Below the pieces are notes generated by a model, which saw nothing but the letters and a program-made list of their open reading frames with translations, did no database searches and was not told the origin of the DNA. A stretch of DNA of 64,000 nt from Pseudomonas mendocina (GTDB lineage Bacteria; Pseudomonadota; Gammaproteobacteria; Pseudomonadales; Pseudomonadaceae): assembly GCA_037482215.1 (NCBI GenBank), contig CP148074.1:434001-498000 (forward strand). Reading direction: 5' to 3'. Below, piece after piece: positions 8,701 to 19,903 of the stretch. A program made the translations under genes and the position numbers. How positions within the stretch are numbered: position 1 is the first letter of the stretch; every line of letters begins with the position of its first letter.

Positions 8701-9695
8701 GCAGTTTCCAACACCGGCAGAGTGCCCACTGCGAAAGCGGGGTAATGGCCAGCTTGTTGAGCCACGCGGGCCTGCCCATGAGCGAGCCGATGGCGTTTGG
8801 TCTGGCCTCAGGGTTGGCATTCGCATATCTACCCATCGTCAAGCTCAGTGGCATGCCGTTGATTGCCTACCGCATGCCGCCGAAACACCTAATCAAAACC
8901 CTGAGCAAACGCCTCGGTGTTCGCCTGCAAACCCGCACCTTCAGTAACCCGGAGCAGGGCAAGCGTGCACTGGATGAGGCACTGGACAGCGGCAAGTTGG
9001 TCGGTCTGCAAAGTTCGGTGTTCTGGCTTCCATACTTTCCGCCAGAAATGCGCTTCCATTTTAATGCGCACAACTTGCTGGCCTACGGCCGTGATGGAGA
9101 CGACTACCTGATCAGCGATCCGGTATTGGAAGAGCCCGTGCGTTGCCCCGGTAAAGACCTGCAAAAAGCGCGCTTTGCCAAAGGCGCACTCGCTGCAAAA
9201 GGCCTCATGTACAGCCTTGAGCAGGTGCCGCTGGAGCACGACTGGAACAGGCTGATCCGCAAAAGCGTGCTCTCCACCACCCGTATCCTTGATGGCATGC
9301 CGCTGCCGTGGATCGGTATCCGCGGCATTCAGCACCTGGCTGGGCAAGTGGCCAAGCTTGACCCTGCCAATACCAAATACAACCGCCTGTACCTCACCCA
9401 TATCGTTCGCATGCAGGAAGAGATCGGCACCGGCGGCGCAGGCTTCCGCTTTATGTACGCCAGCTTCTTGCAAGAGGCCGGGGAACTGTTGGGTGAGCCA
9501 ACACTGAACGAAGCCTCAGCCAAACTCACCGCCATCGGTGATAACTGGCGTCAATTCGCCTCTGCTTGTGTGCGTGCCAGCCGCAGTAAAGGCGAAGCCC
9601 CGGACTTTGCTCCCATTGCTGGCAGCCTGCGCAGTATTGCCTTGCAAGAGCGTGAGTTGATGAATGAGTTAGCCGCTTGGAGCAAGCGTAAATAA
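8697..9695 (+). CDS. BtrH N-terminal domain protein (DUF4872-type C terminus)
   Basis: A 332-residue protein whose first half resembles the BtrH N-terminal domain, a papain/C39-like fold known from the acyl transfer step of butirosin synthesis. Candidate active residues are Cys12 in QSAHCESGVMASLL and the His in RFHFNAHNLLAYGRDGDD, with an Asp in YLISDPV. The second half is helical and fits a DUF4872-type domain. By analogy it may transfer an acyl group from an acyl carrier protein onto an acceptor or cleave it. It ends the four-gene operon; no terminator with a U-run is obvious after it, only a weak inverted repeat GGCACT/AGTGCC at 9714-9737. Confidence 0.78.
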   Translation: MSSFQHRQSAHCESGVMASLLSHAGLPMSEPMAFGLASGLAFAYLPIVKLSGMPLIAYRMPPKHLIKTLSKRLGVRLQTRTFSNPEQGKRALDEALDSGKLVGLQSSVFWLPYFPPEMRFHFNAHNLLAYGRDGDDYLISDPVLEEPVRCPGKDLQKARFAKGALAAKGLMYSLEQVPLEHDWNRLIRKSVLSTTRILDGMPLPWIGIRGIQHLAGQVAKLDPANTKYNRLYLTHIVRMQEEIGTGGAGFRFMYASFLQEAGELLGEPTLNEASAKLTAIGDNWRQFASACVRASRSKGEAPDFAPIAGSLRSIALQERELMNELAAWSKRK

Positions 9696-10369
9696 TTTGA
9701 TTTAAGGAGAGCGGGCACTCATATATTCGTCAGTGCCTCATTATCCGACAATCTTCAATTATTGCCTCTTGTATTCAGTTGTTTAAGTTCAGCTATTCAG
9801 TTTGCGCATATAAGTTGCAGCTGCTTTTTAAAATAAATTAGCCGCGCTGGATATTTGTTGAGGCTTAATTGTCAAGCGAATAATGGCTGTACTCCGCTGT
9901 AGCGCCGGGCTATAGCGATTTCGTAAGAATGATTTCAAATAGCTATTACGACTAAAGTTTTATGGCGATAACGCTATGGCAAAACTATAAAAAATTCCTG
10001 TTGATATTTAGTAATTGCCAATTGGCTGGCGAATTTAAATCTAGTACTAAATATCTGTTTTTATAAAGGTGTGGTGTGATCATGTAAGGATTTATTGCCA
10101 GATGCTTTATTGATTTAGTTATTTTCTTGGGGCGAACGTGTTCGTGCCAAATTAGTTCCTATAGAGATTGATGGATAGTGTGGCTTCTGGTTGAAGCTAT
10201 GCAGGGATTACTTTGCACTTTTATTAACTATTAATTGTTTAATAAATAGGTAGGTGCGGCTTAAAAATATTCATATTTACGGGTATTTGACTGGTATCAG
10301 GGATTCGTCTGTCGTCACCCGTCTTGCGGAATGCTACACCCCATTATGCCTAACAGATGGAGACTGGAT
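9696..10369 (+). other. AT-rich gene-free stretch before the protease island
   Basis: No supported gene in about 670 bases. Composition changes abruptly to AT-rich DNA compared with the preceding operon and stays so through the two protease pairs. The last 22 bases before the protease start (10348-10369) hold the ribosome binding site and are nearly identical to the bases before the second protease gene. Confidence 0.6.
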
Positions 10370-12222
10370 ATGAGGCTAAATACACTTGCACTGGCTATTA
10401 CAGCCGCACTGACGACTGGGGTTGGTGCACTGGCCCAGGCCGACGAAAGCTGTAAGCTCCTTTCCGTAGCTGACCAGGTGGATATATCTCGCGGGTCACC
10501 TGAGCGATGCCTGCCAGGGGTTAATCCCTTGCAGAACCAACAATGGCATCTTTTGAATAATGGACAAGATGCATTTAGTGCCAGTGTCGGCGTATCCGGA
10601 ATTGATTTGAACCTTTGGTGGGCTCATCGCTTAGGTGTCTTGGGACAAGGTATTAATGTTGCTGTAGTTGATGATGGCATAGAAATTCTCCATCCGGATT
10701 TGGCTGAAAATATAAGGCCGGGATCCAAAAATTTTTTGAATGATTCGAATGACCCAACTCCAGCGCTGAGTGCAAAAGGTGACAGTCATGGTACGTCTAT
10801 AGCTGGAATTATTGCGGCAGTTGATAACGAAATTGGGGTGAAAGGAATAGCGCCAAAGGTGAAGCTACAGGGATTTAATTATTTAAAATCCCAAAACGCA
10901 AAGAACTTTCTTTATTCCATGGGGGGGAGTGATGCGTCGAAAGACAATCGTGTGTTTAATCAGAGCTTCGCTTTAACTCCGATCAATAACACTAATGGAA
11001 TTGATCTTGCTAATGATCTGTCAGAGATCTTGTTTGAGAGAAAAACATTAAGTGCCGACAGTAGCGCTGTCTACGTTAAGTCAGCTGGTAATGGTTTTTT
11101 AAGATTTCCTTATGAAGACTATACCTATAGTCGAAGTAGTCAGTACGCTCAGCCTCAGCTGCCATTTGCGAATAGTATTGCGGAGCACAGTAGAAATAAC
11201 TTCTGGAATATGATCATCAGTGCGGTTAATGCTAATGGAACGCGATCATCATACTCTAGTGTCGGTAGTAATATTTTTTTATCAGCCCCGGGTGGTGAGA
11301 ATGGCACTGAGAAACCGGCTATCGTAACCACGGATCTGACTGGCTGTGATATGGGTTCCAACCGTGCTGAATTTGCCAGCAGTAATCGTTTACATCACGG
11401 TGCAGCGCAGGATCCCAATTGCAATTACAGAGGGACTATGAACGGCACGTCCGCGGCTGCACCGAACGCCTCTGCTTCCGCCGCTTTGTTGCTATCAGCC
11501 TTTCCAGAACTTAAAGCTGGTGATGTGCGTGATGTGCTAGCGCGATCGGCTACACGCATAGACCCTGATCACCCGAGCGCTGTAATCAATGTGGGGCAGC
11601 GACAGGTCGTCATTTTCGAGGGATGGGAGAAGAATGCCGCCGGGCTCTGGTTTAGCCCGACTTATGGGTTTGGCCTGATCGACGTTAACGCTGCGCTCAA
11701 ACTCGCTGCCAATCACAAACCTTTACCGCCTTTGGTCAAGCTGCCTTGGCAAAAGGTGACGTTAAATGACACGGCTCAAGCTGCAATTCCTGACGTTGGC
11801 AACCAACCTCATCAAGTGCTGTTGTCAAAGAATCGCTCAAGGTTGAAGGTGTACAGGTGTTGTTGAACCTGGACCATGAGCGGGTTACTGATTTACTTAT
11901 CGAGTTGGTTTCTCCTTCAGGCACACGCAGTGTGCTGCTTAATCCATTCAATGGTTTTGTCGGTCAGTCCATCGCTAGGGAGTTGGGTGGCACACCGCAA
12001 AGTGGCATGCGTAATCTCAGAGTGTTGTCCAATAAGTTTTATGGTGAAGAAAGCGCCGGTCAGTGGAAACTACTGATTACGGATGTTACCAGTGCTACCC
12101 GCCAATTTATTAGGGAGGAAATTAAGGACGGGAAATTGCTTTCTACTCGCGTTTTTACTGAAGTCAACAATACCAAAGACGGTAAGTTGATCGACTGGTC
12201 TTTGCGAGTTTTTGGGCACTAA
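10370..12222 (+). pseudogene. Kexin-like S8 serine protease with P domain, copy 1 (one-base frameshift)
   Basis: Secreted subtilase. The signal peptide (MRLNTLALAITAALTTGVGA) is followed by a peptidase domain with Asp101 in VAVVDDGIEILHPDL, His140 in DSHGTSIAGII, the oxyanion Asn in KSAGNGF and Ser in MNGTSAAAP. The first frame stops at 11866; the P domain (LDHERVTDLLIELVSPSGTR to WSLRVFGH, ending 12222) continues in the next frame. Comparison with copy 2 shows that a single base is missing at about 11800-11812. Only the P domain is lost, so a truncated catalytic domain could still be made, but in kexin-like enzymes the P domain is needed for folding. A small ORF2-like gene follows. GGAGA at 10359-10363 supports the start. 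Confidence 0.82.
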
Positions 12223-12251
12223 ATTCTGAATCGCATAGGGGAGTTATATTC

Positions 12252-12713
12252 ATGAAACGCTATTTTATGATTTGTGGCTTTATGGCGCTAATGACCGCTT
12301 TTTCCGTAACAGCTGTTGGCGAAGAAATCATCAAGTTAAATGGCTCAACATATCGAGGTGTAGAAGTTAACGGCGAGCGCTATTACTTGAAAGAATCAGG
12401 CTCGCGTGCTCGCGCCAAACGCAGTACTACAGACTCTCCTGCCTCACCGAGCCTATTTATAGGTGACACGCTGCGTCGTGATATAGCGGAGCCAGACCTT
12501 AAGATAAATGGCGGTGTTTTTGTAAGGGTTAATGAACAGGAAGCTCAGGCTCTTGCACAGCAGCATGGGCTTATAGTTATAAACAGTATTGGTGGTATTA
12601 CACTGTTCGAAGTTGGGAAAACAACTGATATAGGTCAGTTAGCGGGGGTATTACAGCGTGAAGGCTATGAGGTGCAGATTGAGATGCAAGCTCCCTTATT
12701 GGTTCCTCAATGA
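12252..12713 (+). CDS. ORF2-like external chaperone of S8 protease, copy 1
   Basis: A 153-residue secreted protein with a signal peptide (MKRYFMICGFMALMTAFSVTA). The mature part has a short N-terminal beta segment (KLNGSTYRGVEVNGERYYLKE), a basic linker (RARAKRS) and a C-terminal I9-propeptide-like fold ending QREGYEVQIEMQAPLLVPQ. Size, secretion and position directly after a kexin-like protease fit ORF2, the dedicated external chaperone that lets Aeromonas sobria protease ASP mature and whose C-terminal tail occupies the active site. The assignment rests on gene order and overall shape. It lies 29 bases after the protease and shares about half of its residues with the second copy at 14991. 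Confidence 0.72.
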   Translation: MKRYFMICGFMALMTAFSVTAVGEEIIKLNGSTYRGVEVNGERYYLKESGSRARAKRSTTDSPASPSLFIGDTLRRDIAEPDLKINGGVFVRVNEQEAQALAQQHGLIVINSIGGITLFEVGKTTDIGQLAGVLQREGYEVQIEMQAPLLVPQ

Positions 12714-13100
12714 AGTCAGAAGACTCAAATGGCAAAATGAAATTTGCATGAGGATTAATTAGTAATAGTGCCATTAAGTGCTTTTGGTGCGATGTTGTCT
12801 TGCTGTGGTAATACCTTGTTGTAATGAGGTAATGAGTGGCCTAATGGCGTATGTACTGGATTGATTTGAATCGCATAATCTGTAGTGTCTCAAAGTTAAG
12901 CTATTCCAGTATTTTACTTGGCGCAGTAATGGGTTTTTGTGTTGAGTTGCGGTCACTTTGATGTTTTTCCTAGTTTAAATGGTAGTAGGAGGTTTTATCT
13001 AATCATTGGTGGGAACTCAATTGGCGGTAAGGATTTCGCTTGGACTTCCCACGTGTTTCTTAGCAGATGGCGACTAACGCCTAACAGATGGAGACTGGAC
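12714..13100 (+). other. AT-rich intergenic stretch between the two protease pairs
   Basis: No gene supported in about 390 bases. It holds the leader of the second protease gene. Bases 13079-13099 repeat the bases 10348-10368 ahead of the first copy, and a partial direct repeat of the same AGATGG core occurs at 13065-13070, suggesting that the duplication included the translation start region. Confidence 0.55.
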
Positions 13101-14962
13101 ATGAGGCTGAAAACACTCTCATTGGCAATTGCAGCTGCATTATCAACTGTCGATCTATCGCTTGCATACGCTGATGAAAATTGTGCGAATCTTGAGGTAA
13201 GTGCTAAGGTTGATATTTCTAGTACCTCACCAGACCGTTGTTTACCTGGTAAGAATAGTTTCCAGGATCAACAATGGAATCTTTTGAATAACGGTCAGGA
13301 TGCTTTTTCGTTACGAGGAGGTACACCTGGTGCTGATCTGAATCTATGGTGGGCTCATAGAATTGGGGTATCGGGGCTTGGCGTCAATGTCGCCGTTGTT
13401 GATGATGGTATCGACATTGCACATCCGGACTTATCTGCGAATATTCGGCCAGGGTCTAAAAATTTCTTAAATGACTCTAATGATCCGAGTCCTCTCTATC
13501 CTGAACATGCACATGGTACCTCTGTTGCTGGCATTATCGGCGCTGTAGACAATGAGATTGGTATAAAGGGTGTTGCGCCGAAGGTTAAGTTGCAGGGTTT
13601 TAATGTACTTGCGAAAGGTTTGAATCAAACATTAGATGATTATATATATTCATTGGGCGGTAGCCCTGCGTCTCAAGACAATAGGCTATTCAACCAGAGT
13701 TATGGGGTAAGTGCAGCAGCGGCTGAGAATAGCGAGGGTCTCGACCTCAAAAGGCTTGAGGCAATATATGAAAGCAAAACGTTACAAAATAAAAATGGGG
13801 CTACCTACGTAAAAGCGGCCGGAAACGGGTTCGGATTTTTACCTTTAGGGGAGCAGGCTTTAATTCCTATAAATTCACAACCACAGATTCCTTTTCTGAA
13901 TAGCAATATTGAGCCTAATAATACTAACTTCTGGAACCTGGTGGTAAGTGCAATTAATGCCGATGGCGTACGCGCCTCATACTCTAGTGTAGGTAGCAAT
14001 ATATTCGTAGCAGCGCCAGGTGGGGAGGATGGTGTGAACTCTCCTGCGCACGTCACCACGGACCTCAGAGGGTGTAATATGGGTTACAGTATGGATGGTC
14101 CTAACATTGCAAGAGTAGGTAATCGTTTACATCATAATCCTACGCTTGACCCTAACTGTGACTACAACGGTGTTATGAATGGTACATCTTCGGCCACACC
14201 TAACACTACTGGGTCGCTAGCTCTACTGATTTCTGCATATTCTGATCTTTCGCCTCGAGATTTGCGCGACATTCTTGCTCGCACATCCACGCGTATAGAT
14301 CCCGACCACGCACCGGCGGTGTTAAATTACCCAAGTACTGCGGGAACAAAGCAGGTGACTGTGCTTGAGGGGTGGGAAAAAATGCTGCAGGTTTTTGGTT
14401 TAGTCCAACGTACGGTTTCGGCTTGGTAGACGTAAATAAGGCATTACAACTAGCGGCTACTCACAAACCTATGCCTCCATTGATCCAAACTCCTTGGTTG
14501 ACTGTGAAGCCTAACGATGCTGCTCAGGCTGCTATTCCTGATGTTGGTAGTCAAGCTACTTCTTCAAGTGCTAACGTCAATGAGTCTATAACTGTTGAAG
14601 CTGTGCAAGTACGGCTTAATCTGGATCACGAGCGCCTACCTGATTTACTAATCGAGTTGGTGTCACCCTCTGGTACCCGCAGCGTTCTACTCAATCCATA
14701 TAACAGCATTGTTGAGCAATCAACCTATGTAAATCCTATCACGGCTAAGGGATTTAGAAACTTTAGGCTATTGTCCAATAAATTCTATGGTGAGAAAAGT
14801 AATGGCGAATGGAAGCTTTTGATTACAGATGTGAGTAATCAAAAACAAGAGATACGTCATGTAAATAGGGTCTTTAATTTTGATATTGCCAGATTTGAAC
14901 TTAAGAATAACACCAAGGATGGTCAGCTGATCGACTGGTCGATAAAAGTTTTTGGTCACTAG
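13101..14962 (+). pseudogene. Kexin-like S8 serine protease with P domain, copy 2 (one-base frameshift)
   Basis: Paralogue of the upstream protease with the same layout: signal peptide (MRLKTLSLAIAAALSTVDLS), catalytic Asp in VAVVDDGIDIAHPDL, His in HAHGTSVAGIIGAV, Asn in KAAGNGF and Ser in MNGTSSATP. The first frame breaks at 14377-14382, where a run of six A residues should be seven to keep the reading frame that copy 1 shows; the true frame then continues (FWFSPTYGFGLVDVNKAL) through the P domain to WSIKVFGH at 14962. The shift therefore truncates the protein before the last part of the catalytic domain. A homopolymer error in the assembly is possible. The start has the same GGAGACTGG leader as copy 1. 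Confidence 0.82.
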
Positions 14963-14990
14963 CCTATAGGCGTTTAAAGGAGATAGATTT

Positions 14991-15461
14991 ATGAAACGTT
15001 ACTTGATGACCTGCGGCTTGATGACTTTATTGGCCTCCGTCTCTTTCTCAGTAATGGGAGAGGAGCCTCCCGCAAATGTTACAATTAACGGTGTAACATA
15101 TAAAACTGTTGAGGTTAATGGTCAGCGCTATTACATGAAAGACTCTGGTAATTCAACGCGGAATAAACGCAGTGCGGATAATTCTTCTGTCGAACCTGGG
15201 CTTTTTAAAGGTGATGTTTTACTTCGAAACTCAATTGAGCCTGAGCATAAGATAAGTGGAGGGATTCTGATTGAAGTGAGTGAGCCTGAGGCTCAGGAAT
15301 TAGCGCAACGATATGGTCTTGAGTTAGGCCGACAAGTAGGGGGCATTGCTTTGCTTAAGGCATCTGCCTCCACCGACTTAAATCAGTTGGCAGCTCGATT
15401 GCGGCAGGAAGGATATCAGGTCCAAATTGAAGTTTCTGCACCTCTAAATCGCCCCAATTAA
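14991..15461 (+). CDS. ORF2-like external chaperone of S8 protease, copy 2
   Basis: A 156-residue secreted protein, paralogous to the one at 12252: signal peptide MKRYLMTCGLMTLLASVSFS, the shared VNGQRYYMKDSGNSTRNKRS linker, and the C-terminal ARLRQEGYQVQIEVSAPL. It is intact although the protease in front of it is frameshifted. A purine-rich AAAGGAG at 14977-14983 gives a good ribosome binding site. By comparison with Aeromonas ASP and its ORF2 it probably assists folding and keeps the protease inactive until secretion. A strong stem-loop terminator follows. Confidence 0.72.
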   Translation: MKRYLMTCGLMTLLASVSFSVMGEEPPANVTINGVTYKTVEVNGQRYYMKDSGNSTRNKRSADNSSVEPGLFKGDVLLRNSIEPEHKISGGILIEVSEPEAQELAQRYGLELGRQVGGIALLKASASTDLNQLAARLRQEGYQVQIEVSAPLNRPN

Positions 15462-15496
15462 AGCACTAGCTTTAGAGGTGGCTGTGTCTTTGTCGA

Positions 15497-15532
15497 ATTG
15501 CTTAAAGCCGCTTCATGGCGGCTTTAAGCAAT
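15497..15532. terminator. Perfect 15-bp stem-loop between converging genes
   Basis: Bases 15497-15511 (ATTGCTTAAAGCCGC) are the exact reverse complement of 15518-15532, with a six-base loop. It lies between the stop of the second chaperone gene and the stop of the converging monooxygenase gene. The A/T-rich outer stem supplies a partial U-run in both directions, so it could serve both. Confidence 0.75.
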
Positions 15533-15549
15533 AGGAGTTGACCAGAGTT

Positions 15550-15852
15550 TTATAACGGGGCTTGGTCAATCCGTGACAGCCCCTCATTGATCTCAAAAAT
15601 GATGCTCCGGGCCTCATGCACACCAAAGCTGCTTAGGCGCTTGCTGTGCATATGCAGATAGGCTTCAGCGCTGGCTTGGTCACTGAACAAATAGATCCCA
15701 CCAGCAACTCCTTCCTTTTGATTCTCCGTCCACAGCTTCCAGATCAAGCCCGGCTCAGCTGCGATGGACTCTGCCAGCTCTTTAAAGGCCGTGCTCATAT
15801 CGGCCCCCCATGGGCCTTGGTGGGGAAAGTCGATTTGTAATAAATAAGCCAT
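15550..15852 (-). CDS. YdhR-family putative monooxygenase
   Basis: A 100-residue single-domain protein of the dimeric ferredoxin-like (ABM/YdhR) fold. The start MAYLLQIDFPHQGPWG and the central IAAEPGLIWKLWTENQKEG followed by GGIYLFSDQASAEAYLHMH match YdhR proteins, which are proposed small monooxygenases without cofactor or heme-handling relatives. The substrate is unknown. It is the last gene of a minus-strand set with ridA-like, cyclase and decarboxylase genes, from which an aromatic catabolic role can be guessed. Separated from the RidA gene by 13 bases. Confidence 0.85.
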   Translation of the reverse strand: MAYLLQIDFPHQGPWGADMSTAFKELAESIAAEPGLIWKLWTENQKEGVAGGIYLFSDQASAEAYLHMHSKRLSSFGVHEARSIIFEINEGLSRIDQAPL

Positions 15853-15865
15853 TGTGGATCTCCTG

Positions 15866-16264
15866 TTAGACGCAAGCAGTAGCTTCTATTTCGATAAGAA
15901 AATCACTTGCGGCGAGGGATGTAATGCCGATCAGGGTGTTCGGGGCGGGCTCGTTTTGGCCGTAAAACGCGTTAAGTTCGGTGAACAGATGCTCAAGGTT
16001 CTCCGGGCTGGTATCGACCATAAAGGTGCGCAGCCTGACGATGTTGGCGGCTGTAGCATTTTGCGTGGCCAGCAGCTCATTGATGTTCTTCAGCACCTGG
16101 CCGATCTGGGCCTTCATATCACCCTTGCCGACCAGGTTCTGGTCTTTGTCCCAGGCGACCTGACCCGCTATGTGCAGGAGATTGCCCGAGCTGCTCAGGG
16201 CTGCATGGGAAAACCCGAATTCGTGTGTTGAGTGCATGGATGCTGGGTTGATGATGGTTCTCAT
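15866..16264 (-). CDS. RidA/YjgF family protein
   Basis: A 132-residue RidA-superfamily protein; the family includes enamine/imine deaminases and hydrolases acting as trimers. Family features are LLHIAGQVAWDKDQNLVGKG, the central NINELLATQNATAANIVRLR and the trailing SLAASDFLIEIEATA. The Arg that binds the carboxylate in true RidA proteins is seen in VRLRTF, but the usual C-terminal PxARxxxx motif is replaced by NTLIGIT, so this belongs to a divergent subgroup (Rid4-7 like), often found in catabolic operons. It lies between the monooxygenase and the cyclase genes on the same strand. Confidence 0.85.
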   Translation of the reverse strand: MRTIINPASMHSTHEFGFSHAALSSSGNLLHIAGQVAWDKDQNLVGKGDMKAQIGQVLKNINELLATQNATAANIVRLRTFMVDTSPENLEHLFTELNAFYGQNEPAPNTLIGITSLAASDFLIEIEATACV

Positions 16265-16337
16265 GGTGACGTCCTCTTGTCATCGTTCAATCACTGCTTG
16301 AGCGGGTAGATAAACCGCCTTGCGTGGTGATCTAGGC

Positions 16338-17117
16338 TCAGAAAACAGCTAACACCCGCAACGGGCTGCCTGAGCCTTCTTCGATTTTCAACGGTGCGGC
16401 GATGATCAACACATCTCGTGGCGGTAGCCTGTCCAGATTGTTAAGGCACTGCAGGCCAAAGCGCCCTGAGCCCATCATCAGGTTGTGACAGGGGAAGGGC
16501 AGCGGCCAGTCGATGGACAGGCCCGCGTCGATGTTGATCGTCTCAACGCCAAAACCGCGCACGTTGCGTTGCTCAATCATCCACTGTACGCAGTCTTGAT
16601 CTGGCCCCGGTGTATTGGGTTTGCCATCGACCAGGTTGGTGAAGCGTTCAGGGTTGTTGATGTGCTGCGACCAGCCGCTGCGAAACAGCACCCAGGCGTG
16701 CTCCGGGATACGTCCGTGGGCTTTCTCCCACATCAAAAGAAAGTCGATGGTCAGCAGCCAGTTGTCGTTCTGGCTGACTTCTTCGCTGGCGTCTATCACC
16801 ACGGCTTCGCTGATGAAGTTGCGCACATCAATGGTATCGACCGTGCCATTTGGCCTGTCTTTACCGCTGACCCAGTGGGCGGGAGCGTCGAAGTGCGTGC
16901 CGGTGTGTTCACCGCAGGAGAAGTTGTTCCAGTACCAGGCCGGTCCCTTCTCGTCGTAATGGGAGATGGTTTCCTTTTTGAAGGCCCATGTCTGGCCAAA
17001 CTGCGGCGGCAGGTTGAGGATCGGAAACTGACTGTTGAGCTGATGGCTTAAATCGACTATCTGAAGCTGGGTTGATTTGAAGCTGTTGATGATGGACTGA
17101 ATTGTGGAATTGGACAT
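16338..17117 (-). CDS. Cyclase-family metal hydrolase (isatin hydrolase / kynurenine formamidase-like)
   Basis: A 259-residue metal-dependent amidohydrolase of the cyclase family. The metal motif HxGTHxD is seen as HTGTHFDAPAHW near residue 75, and a second-half His is in PCHNLMMGSG. The length is nearer isatin hydrolase (about 260) than bacterial kynurenine formamidase KynB (about 210). Isatin hydrolase opens isatin to isatinate. The next gene upstream in the operon is a thiamine-dependent decarboxylase of 2-oxo-2-arylacetates, a good match for isatinate, so an isatin or indole route is my preferred guess. The start at 17117 has CAGGGAG in front of it. Substrate is inferred, not shown. Confidence 0.82.
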   Translation of the reverse strand: MSNSTIQSIINSFKSTQLQIVDLSHQLNSQFPILNLPPQFGQTWAFKKETISHYDEKGPAWYWNNFSCGEHTGTHFDAPAHWVSGKDRPNGTVDTIDVRNFISEAVVIDASEEVSQNDNWLLTIDFLLMWEKAHGRIPEHAWVLFRSGWSQHINNPERFTNLVDGKPNTPGPDQDCVQWMIEQRNVRGFGVETINIDAGLSIDWPLPFPCHNLMMGSGRFGLQCLNNLDRLPPRDVLIIAAPLKIEEGSGSPLRVLAVF

Positions 17118-17178
17118 ATTCACTCCCTGAACGGCGCCAGGGTTTACACCCGGCGCCTCACGGTTTGGCTGCTGCCGT

Positions 17179-18835
<1,657 letters not shown>

Positions 18836-18876
18836 TCAAATAGATAGATTACGAATTAAATATAAACAGGTTTTAT

Positions 18877-19767
18877 ATGGATCTGAATCTGATCAAAGTG
18901 TTCGTGGCAATCTACGAACAAGGCAGTGTTTCCGGCGCAGCTGACGTGCTGTTCGTTACCCAGCCTTCGGTGAGCTATGCCTTGAAGAAGATGCGCGAAG
19001 AGCTGAACGATGATCTGTTCATCCGCCATAACAACCGCATGGCCCCCACACGCCAGGCCACTGAGATTTATCGCACCTTCAGCCAAGTGGTGAACGACGT
19101 AGAAGCGCTGGTGGCCTCGCGAAAATCCTTCGACTACCGCACCTCGCAGCACAAGTTTGTCGTCGCGATGTCCGACCTTGGCGAACGCTACTACCTGCCG
19201 CGCATCTTTCGCGAGTTGAGCAAGCACGCGCCGGGTGTAGAGATTGAAGTGATGCCGCTGAAAATCGCCGAGCTACAGGAGTGGCTGGATAAAGGCGTGA
19301 TTGATGCCGCCATCTGCAACCGCACCTACGCCGTGCAGGATGTGCACTGCGACCTGCTGCTGAAGGACCGCTATGTTTGCCTGGTTGCGGAGTCGCACCC
19401 ACGTGTTGGCGAGGCAATCACTCTGGAGCAGTTTCGCCGCGAGAAACACGTCGTCGCCTCATCCCAAGCAGGCCATGTGTTTTACCAAGACTGGATTAAA
19501 CGCACCGGGCAGAAACTACCCACCGCGCTGACCGTCTCCGACCTCGCTATCGTCGCCTCGCTGGTTGAATCATCTGAATGCATCAGCGTCGTGCCGCAGA
19601 CCTACAGCACCCTCGGCAGCCAACTTTACGCCATTAAAGACGTGCCGTTACCGGTAGATTTTTCCCCAATTGAAGTTTGCCTCTACAGCCAGAAAACCCT
19701 CAGGAACGCCCGCGAGAAATTATGGTTTTTGCAGATGCTCAGGGAGATTTGTATGGGGGACAGGTGA
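18877..19767 (+). CDS. LysR-family transcriptional regulator
   Basis: A 296-residue LysR regulator: winged helix-turn-helix at residues 1-60 (MDLNLIKVFVAIYEQGSVSG, then VTQPSVSYALKKMRE) and a periplasmic-binding-protein-like effector domain afterwards (VIDAAICNRTYAVQDVHC). It is transcribed away from the decarboxylase-cyclase-RidA-monooxygenase operon, the usual arrangement for a LysR protein controlling its divergent neighbour, and a palindrome lies between them. The inducer is probably a substrate or intermediate of that operon. The N terminus resembles the NodD/SyrM-like group in its short MDLNLIKVF start. Confidence 0.93.
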   Translation: MDLNLIKVFVAIYEQGSVSGAADVLFVTQPSVSYALKKMREELNDDLFIRHNNRMAPTRQATEIYRTFSQVVNDVEALVASRKSFDYRTSQHKFVVAMSDLGERYYLPRIFRELSKHAPGVEIEVMPLKIAELQEWLDKGVIDAAICNRTYAVQDVHCDLLLKDRYVCLVAESHPRVGEAITLEQFRREKHVVASSQAGHVFYQDWIKRTGQKLPTALTVSDLAIVASLVESSECISVVPQTYSTLGSQLYAIKDVPLPVDFSPIEVCLYSQKTLRNAREKLWFLQMLREICMGDR

Positions 19768-19903
19768 GCCCCTCAGATGAGTGATGAGGGGCAGCGCTAA
19801 CTCACTTACAGAGTGGATATCAAATACCGACTAGCTGGATAGTCAGCGCTGAACATGTCGGGGTAAAGATGGGTAACGACCCTTCTGTATTTGCCCCACG
19901 AGC

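Noticed and set aside
14370..14390. Programmed -1 frameshift in protease copy 2
   Set aside because: The zero-frame codons GAA AAA ATG do not form a good slippery heptamer, no downstream pseudoknot is evident and copy 1 is broken elsewhere without a slippery run; a simple deletion or sequencing error explains it better.
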